Below are positions 16,353 through 24,503 of a DNA stretch of 64,000 bases, piece after piece; within the stretch, counting starts at the first letter, position 1, and every line of letters starts with the position of its first letter. The notes under the pieces were generated by a model, which worked only from the letters and a program-made list of their open reading frames with translations, did no database searches and had not been told where the DNA came from. A program made the translations under genes and the position numbers. Origin of the DNA: Pseudomonas laurylsulfativorans (GTDB lineage: Bacteria > Pseudomonadota > Gammaproteobacteria > Pseudomonadales > Pseudomonadaceae); the NCBI RefSeq assembly GCF_002906155.1, contig NZ_MUJK01000017.1, forward strand, positions 1 to 64,000, read 5' to 3'.

Positions 16353-17255
16353 ATGATTTTTTCACTGCGCCAACTGACCCTCGCCGTTGCCCTGTGCGGG
16401 CTGACTACCGCGACCTTCGCCGCTGACAGCGGCAAACCGCTGCGCGTACTGGCGTCTTTGCCGATTACTTATGGTCTCGGTGAAGTGCTGCTCAAAGGCA
16501 CCGATGTCAGCCTCGAACGTGCCGCGCCGGCCAACCTGCCCGGCAGCCGTCAGACTGCCTACTTCACCGGGCGTGGTGCCCCGGCGCTGGCCAAACTGGC
16601 AAATGATGCCGATGCGGTGATCGGCCTGCGCTCACTGTGGCCGGACGACCCGCTTTACCCGATCTCCCGGCGCAGCAATATACGCATCGTCGAAGTCGAC
16701 GCCGCCCGACCGGTGGACGGCGCCCTGCCCGGTATTGCCGTGCAACCTGGCAACAAGGTCGACGGGCTCAACAGTCAGCCATGGTTCTCCAGCAACAACA
16801 TGGGGCGCATGGCCGATGTAATGGCGGCGGACCTCGTGCGCCTGGCCCCCGAGGCGAAGCCGAAAATCGACGCCAACCTGGCAGCGCTCAAGCAACGCTT
16901 GCTCAAGCTCAGCGCCACCAGCGAAGCGCGCCTCGCCAATGCGGACAACCTCAGTGTGATGAGCCTGAGCGATCATTTCGGCTACCTGATTGGCGGCCTC
17001 AATCTCGAGCTGATCGCCCAGGACCCGCGCCCCGATGCCGAGTGGACAGCCGAAGCGCTCAAGCAATTGGGCACAACGCTCAAGGACAATGATGTGGCGG
17101 TAGTACTGCATCACCGGCAACCGTCGGACGCACTCAAAGCAGTGATTGCCGGTTCGGGTAGCCGGTTGGTGGTGTTGAGCACCGATGCCGAGGACCCGGT
17201 GGCTGAACTGGAGGGGAATGTGGATTTACTGATCAAGGGGTTGAGCGGCGCGTAA
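16353..17255 (+). CDS. fpvF: FpvF, periplasmic binding protein of the Fpv system
   Basis: 300 residues; signal peptide to about residue 23 (TTATFAADSG). Second cluster A-I type binding protein of the operon, but weakly related to FpvC and without its clear His ligands at the same places. In P. aeruginosa FpvF binds pyoverdine or ferripyoverdine and forms a complex with FpvC. Last gene of the operon: it begins directly after the fpvE stop and is followed by a REP doublet and a bidirectional terminator. Confidence 0.85.
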   Translation: MIFSLRQLTLAVALCGLTTATFAADSGKPLRVLASLPITYGLGEVLLKGTDVSLERAAPANLPGSRQTAYFTGRGAPALAKLANDADAVIGLRSLWPDDPLYPISRRSNIRIVEVDAARPVDGALPGIAVQPGNKVDGLNSQPWFSSNNMGRMADVMAADLVRLAPEAKPKIDANLAALKQRLLKLSATSEARLANADNLSVMSLSDHFGYLIGGLNLELIAQDPRPDAEWTAEALKQLGTTLKDNDVAVVLHHRQPSDALKAVIAGSGSRLVVLSTDAEDPVAELEGNVDLLIKGLSGA

Positions 17256-17258
17256 TTC

Positions 17259-17360
17259 TGTAGGAGCTGGCTTGCCAGCGAAGGACGTTAACGATGACGA
17301 GTACTTAGTGGTTGAACGCGGTGCCTATGAGTCCATCGCTGGCAAGCCAGCTCCTACAGG
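17259..17360. repeat. REP doublet (GCTGGC family)
   Basis: Two inverted units, TGTAGGAGCTGGCTTGCCAG (from 17259) and its complement ending CAGCTCCTACAGG (17360), separated by about 50 bases. The core is GCTGGCAAGCCAGC, different from the GCGAGC type elsewhere. Lies just after fpvF. Confidence 0.88.
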
Positions 17361-17408
17361 TTTTGCGTCACACACGCGCTTCCTGTGCACAAACTCCAGA
17401 CCTGAAAA

Positions 17409-17439
17409 AGCCCGCTGACTGTCACCAGTCCAGCGGGCT
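17409..17439. terminator. Bidirectional Rho-independent terminator (fpvF / mbtH)
   Basis: Nine-base perfect stem AGCCCGCTG (17409-17417) / CAGCGGGCT (17431-17439) with A-rich sequence before and CTTCTTTTT after. It can end both the plus-strand fpv operon and the minus-strand MbtH-like gene. Confidence 0.85.
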
Positions 17440-17456
17440 TCTTTTTGCATGACGAA

Positions 17457-17684
17457 TCAGTGCGCCACAGCCGCCTGCTCATCCATCTTCTGCCGCAAGC
17501 TCAACGGACGCATATCGGTCCAGGTTTCCTCGATGTAAGCCAGGCACTCCTTTTTCAGCCCGCTTTTGCCCACGGTGCGCCAGCCTTGTGGCACGGCTTT
17601 GTAATCGGGCCAGATCGAGTATTGCTCTTCGTGGTTGACCACGACCTGAAAGAGGATGTCCTCGCGGTCGAATACTGACGTCAT
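17457..17684 (-). CDS. MbtH-like protein, adenylation-domain partner
   Basis: 75 residues with the MbtH-family pattern: 'NHEEQYSIWPDYKAVPQGW' spanning about residues 17-35, then a conserved Trp in EETWTDMRPLSL. MbtH proteins bind NRPS adenylation domains and are needed for their folding or activity; the natural partner here is PvdL. A GGAGAG site precedes the ATG. It has its own PvdS-type promoter, which overlaps the end of pvdH. The order matches P. aeruginosa PA2412-PA2413. Confidence 0.93.
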   Translation of the reverse strand: MTSVFDREDILFQVVVNHEEQYSIWPDYKAVPQGWRTVGKSGLKKECLAYIEETWTDMRPLSLRQKMDEQAAVAH

Positions 17685-17744
17685 GGTGTCTCTCCATCGT
17701 TGTAGGGCGGGCCGCGCTGTGTGCGCAGCCGTTATGTAGAAGGA

Positions 17745-17768
17745 ACGTTCCCCGGGGTGGAAAATTTA
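17745..17768 (-). promoter_or_regulatory. PvdS (iron-starvation) promoter of the mbtH-like gene
   Basis: Minus strand TAAAT (17764-17768), 16-base spacer, CGT (17745-17747): the exact IS-box form used by sigma factor PvdS. It overlaps the pvdH stop codon and lies 61 bases before the mbtH start. Confidence 0.85.
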
Positions 17769-19166
17769 AGGATTGGCGGTGGCAGCGGCCAGGGCCCGAC
17801 CAAAAATCTCGGCCACGCGATCGATTTGCGCAGCGGTAATCACCAGGGGCGGCAGGAAGCGCACCACCGCGCCATGGCGGCCACCGAGCTCCAGGATCAA
17901 GCCACGCTTGAGGCATTCGCGCTGCACCAGCGGTGCCAGGCGGGCGAAGGCCGGCGGGTGACCCTGGGCATCCAGCGCCCCCGTCGGATCGACCAGTTCG
18001 ACACCGAGCATCAAGCCACGCCCTCGAATGTCACCCAGTTGCGGGAAGTCCCGCTGCAGGATGCGCAAGTGCTCGGCCAGACGCTCGCCCATCGCGGCGG
18101 CATGCTCGCAGACCTTGTATTCGAGCAAATAACGCATCACTGCGGAACCGGCGGCCATGGCCATCTGGTTGCCACGGAACGTCCCCGCATGGGCGCCCGG
18201 CAGCCAGGTGTCGAGCCAGTCGCGGTAGACCACCACCGCCAACGGCAGGCTGCCGCCGATGGCCTTGGACATCACCACGACATCGGGAATGATCCCGGCG
18301 TGCTCGAAGGCGAACATCTTGCCGGTGCGGGCGAAACCGCTCTGGATTTCATCGACGATCAGCGCGACTCCCGCCTTTTCGGTGATCCGGCGTAAACCGC
18401 GCAACCAGTCCAGATCCGCCGGGATCACCCCGCCCTCGCCCTGCACCACTTCCACGATCACCGCCGCCGGCAATTGCACGCCGGCCTCGGGATCGTTGAG
18501 CAGGTTTTCCAGGTAACTCAGGTTGGCATTGACCCCTTGCGCACCGCCGAGCCCGAACGGGCAGCGGTAATCGTAAGGGTACGGCATGAACTGCACGCCG
18601 CTGCCGAGCAAGGCGCCCAGAGGCTTTTTCGGCCCGAGGCTGCCCATCAGGCTCAACGCGCCCTGGCTCATGCCGTGATAACCGCCCTGGAACGAGATCA
18701 CAGTGCTACGACCCGTGGCGGTACGCACCAGTTTCAACGCCGCTTCCACGGCATCGGTGCCGGTCGGGCCGCAGAACTGGATCTTCGCTTCAGCGGCCAG
18801 GGCAGGCGGCAGCAGGCTGAACAGATCCTGGACGAACTGGTCCTTGACCGGCGTGGTCAGGTCCAGGGTATGCAGCGGCAGTTCATCGGTCAGCACCTGC
18901 TGGATGGCCTGGATTACCACCGGGTGGTTGTGCCCCAGGGCCAGGGTCCCGGCACCGGCCAGGCAGTCGATGAACGTACGGCCTTCGACGTCTTCGACGT
19001 GAATGCCCTTGGCGCGCTTGAGCGCCAGGGGAATGCGTCGCGGATAGCTACGGGCGTTGGATTCCTGCTGGCTCTGACGGGCGAGCAATGGCGATTCGTT
19101 GAACTGATAAAGCGTCTCGGCGGACGTCGCCGGCTGCTCTTCGTTAAGGCTGGTAGCGACTGACAT
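17766..19166 (-). CDS. pvdH: PvdH, L-2,4-diaminobutyrate:2-oxoglutarate 4-aminotransferase
   Basis: 466 residues from ATG 19166, preceded by GAGGGG; the frame is open 14 codons further but without a ribosome site. Class III PLP aminotransferase: 'GPTGTDAVEAALKLVRTATGR' in parts (PLP phosphate region), 'FQGGYHGMS', the DEIQSGFARTG aspartate, and PLP lysine in VVVMSKAIGG. It converts aspartate semialdehyde and glutamate to 2,4-diaminobutyrate, which PvdL loads as its third amino acid. It has its own PvdS promoter. The related ectoine-pathway enzyme EctB is an alternative by homology, but context decides for PvdH. Confidence 0.93.
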   Translation of the reverse strand: MSVATSLNEEQPATSAETLYQFNESPLLARQSQQESNARSYPRRIPLALKRAKGIHVEDVEGRTFIDCLAGAGTLALGHNHPVVIQAIQQVLTDELPLHTLDLTTPVKDQFVQDLFSLLPPALAAEAKIQFCGPTGTDAVEAALKLVRTATGRSTVISFQGGYHGMSQGALSLMGSLGPKKPLGALLGSGVQFMPYPYDYRCPFGLGGAQGVNANLSYLENLLNDPEAGVQLPAAVIVEVVQGEGGVIPADLDWLRGLRRITEKAGVALIVDEIQSGFARTGKMFAFEHAGIIPDVVVMSKAIGGSLPLAVVVYRDWLDTWLPGAHAGTFRGNQMAMAAGSAVMRYLLEYKVCEHAAAMGERLAEHLRILQRDFPQLGDIRGRGLMLGVELVDPTGALDAQGHPPAFARLAPLVQRECLKRGLILELGGRHGAVVRFLPPLVITAAQIDRVAEIFGRALAAATANP

Positions 19167-19202
19167 CTCTCGACCCCTCAATAAGGTTTTCCTATTCTGG
19201 AA

Positions 19203-19226
19203 ACGCATCAGCGCTTGAGGGATTTA
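19203..19226 (-). promoter_or_regulatory. PvdS (iron-starvation) promoter of pvdH
   Basis: Minus strand TAAAT (19222-19226), 16-base spacer, CGT (19203-19205), 37 bases before the pvdH start codon. Same form as the sites before mbtH and pvdY. Confidence 0.85.
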
Positions 19227-19246
19227 GGCAGTCACACGGAAACCTT

Positions 19247-19337
19247 TGTAGGAGCGAGCTCTGCTCGCGATGGACTCAAGAACACTGCGTGCATTCAGAA
19301 AGCACGCGTTATCGATATCGACCATCGCGAGCAGAGC
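19247..19337. repeat. REP doublet, right unit split by the insertion element
   Basis: Left unit TGTAGGAGCGAGCTCTGCTC... (19247-19272) is whole. The right unit begins CCATCGCGAGCAGAGC (19322-19337) and continues only after the IS as AGCTCGCTCCTACAGG (20580-20595). Joining the halves, minus one copy of AGC, gives the exact inverse of the left unit. Confidence 0.88.
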
Positions 19338-19402
19338 TGAACTGGCCTAATTATTCCGGACACCTCTTAAGGGCGATATGATTTCGCCAACTTGGAGGTT
19401 CC

Positions 19403-19708
19403 ATGAACGAAAGAAAGGTCTACACCCGCGAGTTCAAGCTTCAGGCTGCCAGCATGGTGCTTGATGATAACTGTCCGGTTCCAGATGTTTGTGCATCGCT
19501 GGATATTGGGCCCACCGCTTTACGGCGCTGGGTCGATCAGGTTCGCAAGGAACGCGAGGGACAGCCAGTCAAAGGCACCAAGGCGATTACCGAGGATCAG
19601 CGCCAGATCCAGGAGTTAAAAGCCAAGATCAAGCGCATGGAGATGGAAGCCGAGATCTTAAAAAAGGCTACCGCTCTCTTGATGTCGGATCCCGATCGTT
19701 TTCGATGA
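19403..19708 (+). CDS. IS3-family transposase OrfA (helix-turn-helix)
   Basis: 101 residues: an N-terminal helix-turn-helix ('RKVYTREFKLQAASMVLDDN' start, 'LDIGPTALRRWVDQVRKER' recognition helix region) and a C-terminal leucine-zipper-like stretch ending EAEILKKATALLMSDPDRFR. GGAGG lies 10 bases before the ATG. A slippery A_AAA_AAG heptamer at 19660-19666 is in the correct zero frame for programmed -1 frameshifting into the OrfB frame, which would give the OrfAB fusion transposase. Confidence 0.93.
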   Translation: MNERKVYTREFKLQAASMVLDDNCPVPDVCASLDIGPTALRRWVDQVRKEREGQPVKGTKAITEDQRQIQELKAKIKRMEMEAEILKKATALLMSDPDRFR

Positions 19709-20541
19709 TTGCGGAGCTTAGAGAGTCATTCCCGACCGCCTTGCTGTGTCGTGTTTTCGATGTGAAGCGCAGCAGCTTTTATGAGTGGCTTCAGCGGCTC
19801 GCCAAGCCGCAGGTCAGACGCGAGGAGCTCAAGCTGAAAGTGGTTGAGCTTCACAGCGAAAGCCGTGAAGCCATGGGCTCCAGGATGATCAGCAAGGGCC
19901 TGAATTCGCAAAACATAGCGGTCGGAAGGAGTCTTGTCAGAGCGCTGATGAGGGAGGCAAACATTGTCAGTAAACAACGCCAGCCGCATCCATTCAGGTC
20001 CAAGGGGGTTGAAGCATTTGTTGCGCCTAATCGACTCAAACGCAACTTCAAACCGACTGCTGTTGATCAGGTCTGGTGTGGCGACGTTACCAGTTTGATG
20101 GTGGGCAAGCGCTGGGTTCACCTGGCCATCGTAATTGACCTGTTTGCTCGTCGAGTCATTGGCTGGGCATTCTCTCTAGTCAATGACGCCAACTTGGTCA
20201 GCAAGGCGCTACGCATGGCGACAGAGGTACGAACCTGCCCGCCGGGGCTGATGTTCCACTCGGATCAGGGCTGTCAGTACACCAGCCGCAAGTTTCAAGA
20301 AGAACTGGCCCGCCACGGCATTTTGCAAAGCATGAGTCATCGCGGACAGTGCTGGGACAACGCTCCAACAGAGCGTTTTTTCGGCACACTGAAATCAGAA
20401 TGGGTTCCCCGCAGCGGCTACAGCATGGTCGAGGAAGCAAAAACCGACATGGTGCGCTTCTTCATGTACTACAACCGCACCAGGCTCCACAGCTATAACA
20501 ACTACCTGTCGCCAATAGCTATGGAGCAAAAAGCGGCATAA
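19705..20541 (+). CDS. IS3-family transposase OrfB (DDE integrase domain)
   Basis: 278 residues from ATG 19705, overlapping the OrfA stop (ATGA); the same frame is open back to 19489, allowing the OrfAB fusion made by -1 frameshifting at 19660-19666. Integrase catalytic triad: Asp in DQVWCGDVTSL, Asp in MFHSDQGCQYTS, Glu in DNAPTERFFGTLKSE (the D-D-35-E pattern). The C-terminus YYNRTRLHSYNNYLSP is typical of the family. No internal stops or frameshifts, so the element may be active. Confidence 0.93.
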   Translation: MIAELRESFPTALLCRVFDVKRSSFYEWLQRLAKPQVRREELKLKVVELHSESREAMGSRMISKGLNSQNIAVGRSLVRALMREANIVSKQRQPHPFRSKGVEAFVAPNRLKRNFKPTAVDQVWCGDVTSLMVGKRWVHLAIVIDLFARRVIGWAFSLVNDANLVSKALRMATEVRTCPPGLMFHSDQGCQYTSRKFQEELARHGILQSMSHRGQCWDNAPTERFFGTLKSEWVPRSGYSMVEEAKTDMVRFFMYYNRTRLHSYNNYLSPIAMEQKAA

Positions 20542-20609
20542 ACACCGTAATCGGTGTCCGGGATTACTTGACCAGTTCAAGCTCGCTCCTACAGGGGTTT
20601 GTGTTTGTT

Positions 20610-21932
20610 TCAGATAGATTGCAGCGGCATCGTCAGCTCGACCCGCAAGCCGTCCGGACGGCTATCGAAATGCAACGTGCAGCCGCAACGCTGGACGATG
20701 GCCTGGACAATCGCCAGCCCCAGACCACAACCGGTGCTCTGGCCGTTGCGCCAGAAACGCTGGGTCAGGTGTTGCAGATCCTCTTCGGCAATCCCCGGGC
20801 CATGGTCGCGCACCACGAACTGCACTCGATTGCCGGTGGTTTCCAGGCTCAACTCCACGGCTTTGTCGGCAGGGGTATGCCGCAGTGCGTTGTCGAGCAA
20901 GTTGCGCAGCGCGGCAATCGACAGCACGGCAGGCATTTGTACCGGCGCAGTGGAGACCTTGCCCGGCGCCTGGAATTTGATGCGTTGGCGATCGCCGCTC
21001 GCCGCGTCCTGGATCGCCAGTTTCGCCACTTGCTCGGCGTTGCACTGCACACCGTCGTCAAACGACAGACTGCCCTCGACTCGCGCCAGCAATAGCAATT
21101 GCTCAAGGGTGCGGTGCATACGATCCGCTCCCTCTTCGGCCCGGGCCAGGGACTGATCCCGGGCGTTTCCTTCGGTCATGCGCGCCACTTGCAGGTGGGT
21201 CTTGATCGCGGTCAGCGGGCTGCGCAGCTCATGGGCTGCATCACCAGTCAGGCGCCGTTCGCGCTCGATGGTCTTGCCGATGCGCTGGAGCAACTGGTTC
21301 TGGGTTTCCAGCAAGGGTTGCAGCTCGCTGGGCAGCGGCTGGATCTGCAAGGGCTCGAGGGAGTCGGCGCTGCGGCGCATCAAGGCATCGCGCATGCGGT
21401 TGAGCGGCGCCAGCCCCTGGCCGATGCCCAGCCAAAGCAGGCACAGGCATCCGAGCAAGGCCACGCCCACCGGTACCGAAGCGGCCAGCAGAATCGACAT
21501 GTTCAACGCCTCACGTTCGATCTGCCGGTCGGCGGTGGTGATGCGCAGATCGCCCCGGGCCAATGTGAAACTGCGCCACGGCGCGCCGTCGATCATCTGA
21601 TCGTGAAACCCCAGTTTCTCGGCCTCCAGGGCTTGTTGTGGATCGGAGTGGCTGCGGGCAAGGATTTCACCGCGCAACGAGCTGACCTGGCACGCCATGC
21701 CACCGGGAATGTTCAATTGTTCGGCACTGAAATGGGTGCCCTCGCCCTTGCTCGGCACGGGCGGCAGTTGCTCCATCAGGCCGGCGACCATGCGTGCCGA
21801 CGCCACCAGGCGCTGGTCGAGGGAAAACATCATTTGATTGCGCAAATCGCTGAGCATCCAGGCCGCGGCCAGGGCCCAGATCAGCGCAAACGCGGCGCCG
21901 AGCGTCAGGCTCAGGCGCAAACGCAGACTCAT
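20610..21932 (-). CDS. dsbS: Sensor histidine kinase, DsbS-like
   Basis: 440 residues: two membrane helices (about 8-28 and 145-170) around a periplasmic sensor of about 115 residues, HAMP-like linker, dimerisation box with phospho-His near residue 235 (GDAAHELRSPLTAIK), then N box (LRNLLDNALRHTP), D box (DHGPGI) and G box (STGCGLGLAIV). I choose ATG 21932, which overlaps the regulator stop; a GTG one codon earlier is possible. Gene order with dsbR and divergent dsbDEG matches P. aeruginosa PA2476-PA2480, where the pair answers to copper. Named by that synteny. Confidence 0.8.
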   Translation of the reverse strand: MSLRLRLSLTLGAAFALIWALAAAWMLSDLRNQMMFSLDQRLVASARMVAGLMEQLPPVPSKGEGTHFSAEQLNIPGGMACQVSSLRGEILARSHSDPQQALEAEKLGFHDQMIDGAPWRSFTLARGDLRITTADRQIEREALNMSILLAASVPVGVALLGCLCLLWLGIGQGLAPLNRMRDALMRRSADSLEPLQIQPLPSELQPLLETQNQLLQRIGKTIERERRLTGDAAHELRSPLTAIKTHLQVARMTEGNARDQSLARAEEGADRMHRTLEQLLLLARVEGSLSFDDGVQCNAEQVAKLAIQDAASGDRQRIKFQAPGKVSTAPVQMPAVLSIAALRNLLDNALRHTPADKAVELSLETTGNRVQFVVRDHGPGIAEEDLQHLTQRFWRNGQSTGCGLGLAIVQAIVQRCGCTLHFDSRPDGLRVELTMPLQSI

Positions 21933-22612
21933 CACTTCGATTCTTCTCCGCCATCAGCCGGCCCCAGGCGATAGCCCAGGCCGCGCACAGTCTCGACAAT
22001 GCCATTGCCAAGCTTGCGCCGCAGGTGATGGATATGGACGTTGAGGGCGTTGCTCTCCAGTTCGTCGTTGAAACCGTAGACGCTGTCCTTCAGTTGCTCG
22101 GTGGACAGCACCCGGCCACGGTTGTGCAACAACGCTTGCAGCAGTGACTGCTCGCGGCGCGACAGATCCACCGGCTGCCCCGCAAGCGTGGTTTCGCGGC
22201 TGCTCGGGTCGTAAGTCAGGGCGCCATGTTCGATCAGGTTGACGCTGCGCCCCGCCACCCGTCGCAACAGCGTATGCAGGCGTGCAGCGAGTTCGCGCAA
22301 GTCGAACGGTTTGAGCAGGTAATCATCGGCGCCGGCTTGCAGGCCATCTACGCGGTCGGTGACCGAGTCCCGGGCGGTGAGGATCAAGACCGGCAACTCC
22401 AGGCCTTGATGGCGCAACTGCTGCAGCAGCTTGAGGCCATCCTCGTCCGGCAGGCCAAGGTCGAGCACCATCACGTCGAACTCCGCCACCTTGAGCATCG
22501 CCCGGGCGGCGGACGCCGTGGCGACGTGCTCCACGGTCAGGCCTTGGGCGGTCAGGCCGGCGACGATACCGCTGGCGATCAGCTCATCGTCTTCGCAAAC
22601 CAGTACGTGCAT
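21932..22612 (-). CDS. dsbR: OmpR-family response regulator, DsbR-like
   Basis: 226 residues: receiver domain (1-115) with acidic pocket EDDE, phospho-Asp in MVLDLGLPDEDG (about residue 51), Thr in ILTARD and Lys in LLKPFD; then a winged-helix DNA-binding domain (about 130-220, 'SNALNVHIHHLRRKLG', 'VRGLGYRLG'). It lies upstream of and overlaps the kinase gene, and is divergent from the dsbD operon across a 154-base region with repeated CGG-TTAATC motifs, its probable binding sites. QseB/PmrA-like regulators share this layout; the dsb context suggests control of disulfide isomerisation genes. Confidence 0.82.
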   Translation of the reverse strand: MHVLVCEDDELIASGIVAGLTAQGLTVEHVATASAARAMLKVAEFDVMVLDLGLPDEDGLKLLQQLRHQGLELPVLILTARDSVTDRVDGLQAGADDYLLKPFDLRELAARLHTLLRRVAGRSVNLIEHGALTYDPSSRETTLAGQPVDLSRREQSLLQALLHNRGRVLSTEQLKDSVYGFNDELESNALNVHIHHLRRKLGNGIVETVRGLGYRLGPADGGEESK

Positions 22613-22636
22613 GGGGAGCCTCGTAGAAATAAAGCT

Positions 22637-22719
22637 GATTAAGCCGTTGACCGATTAAGCCGACATTATGCTGCACGCGCTAGCGCCACAAGGCCGGGGC
22701 GGTTAATCATCGGTTAATC
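22637..22719. promoter_or_regulatory. Two pairs of direct repeats between dsbR and dsbD
   Basis: GATTAAGCCG occurs at 22637-22646 and 22653-22662, which on the minus strand reads CGGCTTAATC. CGGTTAATC occurs at 22700-22708 and 22711-22719 on the plus strand, 11 bases apart (one helical turn). Tandem half-sites one turn apart are usual for OmpR-family regulators, and the two pairs face the two divergent operons. Confidence 0.5.
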
Positions 22720-22766
22720 GCCACCCGCCACTGTGCACCTCACCAGCACAGGGCAAAGGCTTATCC

Positions 22767-24503
22767 ATGCGTCGTCTGTTTTTACTTTTTACCCTTTTGA
22801 TCGCGGGCCTGGCCCAGGCGGCTAGCAATCCGTTCGACACCAAACCAGAGTTTCTCCCGGTCGATAAGGCATTCACCTTTACCTCTGAACGCCTGGAATC
22901 CGGAGAAATCCAGCTTTATTGGCAGATTACCGACGGGTACTACCTGTACCAGAAACGCTTGAAGTTCGACGGTTTGCCTGTCGCGCAGCATCCTGCGTTG
23001 CCCGAAGGCGAAGCCCACAGCGACGAGTTTTTCGGTGAGCAACAAGTCTACCGCCAGGGTCTGGAACTGAAGATACCAGCGGGTGCCAGTGGCCAGATCA
23101 AGGTCAGTTACCAGGGTTGTGCCGATGCCGGTTTGTGTTATCCCCCGCAAACCAAAGTTGTGAACCTGGGCAACGTCAATGCGCAGAGCGCGGCCAATGA
23201 AGCACCAGACCAGGCACTGGCCAGCAGCCTGCAACAACGTGCGCTGGGCTGGAGCCTTTTGCTGTTCTTCGGCCTGGGCCTGTTGCTCGCCTTCACGCCG
23301 TGTTCATTGCCGATGCTGCCGATTCTGGCCGGGTTGATCGTTGGTAGTGGCGCCACGCCCAAACGTGGATTCGCTTTAGCCAGCAGTTATGTGGTCAGCA
23401 TGGCGCTGGTGTATGCGGCTATGGGAGTAGTGGCCGCCTCCCTCGGGGCGAACCTGCAAGCCTGGTTGCAGAACCCCTGGCTGCTGGGCAGTTTCGCGGC
23501 GATTTTCGTGCTGCTGGCACTGCCGATGTTCGGCTACTTCGAACTGCAACTACCGGTGGCCGTGCGTGATCGCCTGGAGAACGTCTCGCGCAATCAGCGC
23601 GGCGGCAGCCTGATCGGCGCGGGTGTGCTGGGTGCCCTGTCCGGCCTGCTGGTCGGCCCCTGCATGACCGCACCGCTGGCCGGCGCCCTGCTCTACATCG
23701 CGCAAAGCGGTAATGCGTTGCATGGCGGATTGATTCTGTTCGCCATGGGCATCGGTATCGGCGTGCCGCTACTGTTGCTGGTGACCGTCGGCAATCGCTT
23801 CATGCCCAAGCCTGGGGCCTGGATGAACCTGGTCAAAGGTATTTTCGGCTTCCTGTTCCTCGCCACCGCGTTGCTGATGCTGCGCCCGGTGCTGGACGAA
23901 TCCCTTTGGGTCGGTTTGTGTGGTGCGCTGCTGCTGATCTCGGCCTACAGTGCATGGAAACAGTCGGAAGGGTTCGACCGTATCGCACATCTGTTTGGCG
24001 CCAGTTCGTTGCTGCTCGGTTTATGGGGCGGCCTGTTGGTGATCGGTGCGGCCGGTGGCAGTGACGATCCGTTCAAGCCGTTGCAGGTTTTTCGTGCCGC
24101 GAACCAGGCTGTGGCCGCTGTGCCGGTTGGCCACGATGCCTTCACCACCATCAAGGATCCGCAGGCACTGCAACGGGAACTCGACACCGCGCAGGCTCAG
24201 GGCCAGTGGGTACTGTTGGACTACTACGCCGACTGGTGCGTGTCGTGCAAGGTCATGGAAAAACAGGTGTTCGGCAAAGCCAATGTCATGCAAGCCCTGA
24301 GTGACGTGCGCTTGCTCCGGCTGGACGTGACCGCTGACAATGCCGCCAGCCGCGAGCTGCTCGCTCGTTACAAAGTGCCGGGGCCACCGAGTCTGCTGTG
24401 GATTGGCGCTGATGGCGAGGAACGTCGCAGCCAGCGCATAACTGGCGAGGTCGATGCCGATACTTTCCTGCAACGCTGGACCGCTACCCGAGACGCCCGT
24501 TAA
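22767..24503 (+). CDS. dsbD: Thiol:disulfide interchange protein DsbD (second type)
   Basis: 578 residues. Signal peptide (1-19); N-terminal immunoglobulin-like domain with cysteines near 118 and 124 (GCADAGLCYPP); eight membrane helices (about 155-430) with the cysteines of FTPCSLPMLP (near 178) and VGPCMTAP (near 299); C-terminal thioredoxin domain with WCVSC at residues 490-494. All six catalytic cysteines are present, so it can pass electrons from cytoplasmic thioredoxin to periplasmic partners, here probably DsbG and the TlpA-like protein next door. Start of the dsbDEG operon; stop overlaps the next start by one base. Confidence 0.92.
   Translation: MRRLFLLFTLLIAGLAQAASNPFDTKPEFLPVDKAFTFTSERLESGEIQLYWQITDGYYLYQKRLKFDGLPVAQHPALPEGEAHSDEFFGEQQVYRQGLELKIPAGASGQIKVSYQGCADAGLCYPPQTKVVNLGNVNAQSAANEAPDQALASSLQQRALGWSLLLFFGLGLLLAFTPCSLPMLPILAGLIVGSGATPKRGFALASSYVVSMALVYAAMGVVAASLGANLQAWLQNPWLLGSFAAIFVLLALPMFGYFELQLPVAVRDRLENVSRNQRGGSLIGAGVLGALSGLLVGPCMTAPLAGALLYIAQSGNALHGGLILFAMGIGIGVPLLLLVTVGNRFMPKPGAWMNLVKGIFGFLFLATALLMLRPVLDESLWVGLCGALLLISAYSAWKQSEGFDRIAHLFGASSLLLGLWGGLLVIGAAGGSDDPFKPLQVFRAANQAVAAVPVGHDAFTTIKDPQALQRELDTAQAQGQWVLLDYYADWCVSCKVMEKQVFGKANVMQALSDVRLLRLDVTADNAASRELLARYKVPGPPSLLWIGADGEERRSQRITGEVDADTFLQRWTATRDAR

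Larger units (their letters stand above)
19338..20579 (+). mobile_element. IS3-family insertion sequence, complete
   Basis: 1242 bases with imperfect terminal inverted repeats, TGAACTGGCCTAATTATTCC... at 19338 and the complement of TGAACTGGTCAAGTAATCCC... ending at 20579 (22 of 27 matches), TG...CA ends, and a 3-base direct repeat AGC on each side (19335-19337 and 20580-20582). It encodes OrfA and OrfB with a slippery site between, the IS3-family plan. It appears intact. It sits inside the arm of a REP hairpin between pvdH and the two-component genes. Confidence 0.92.
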
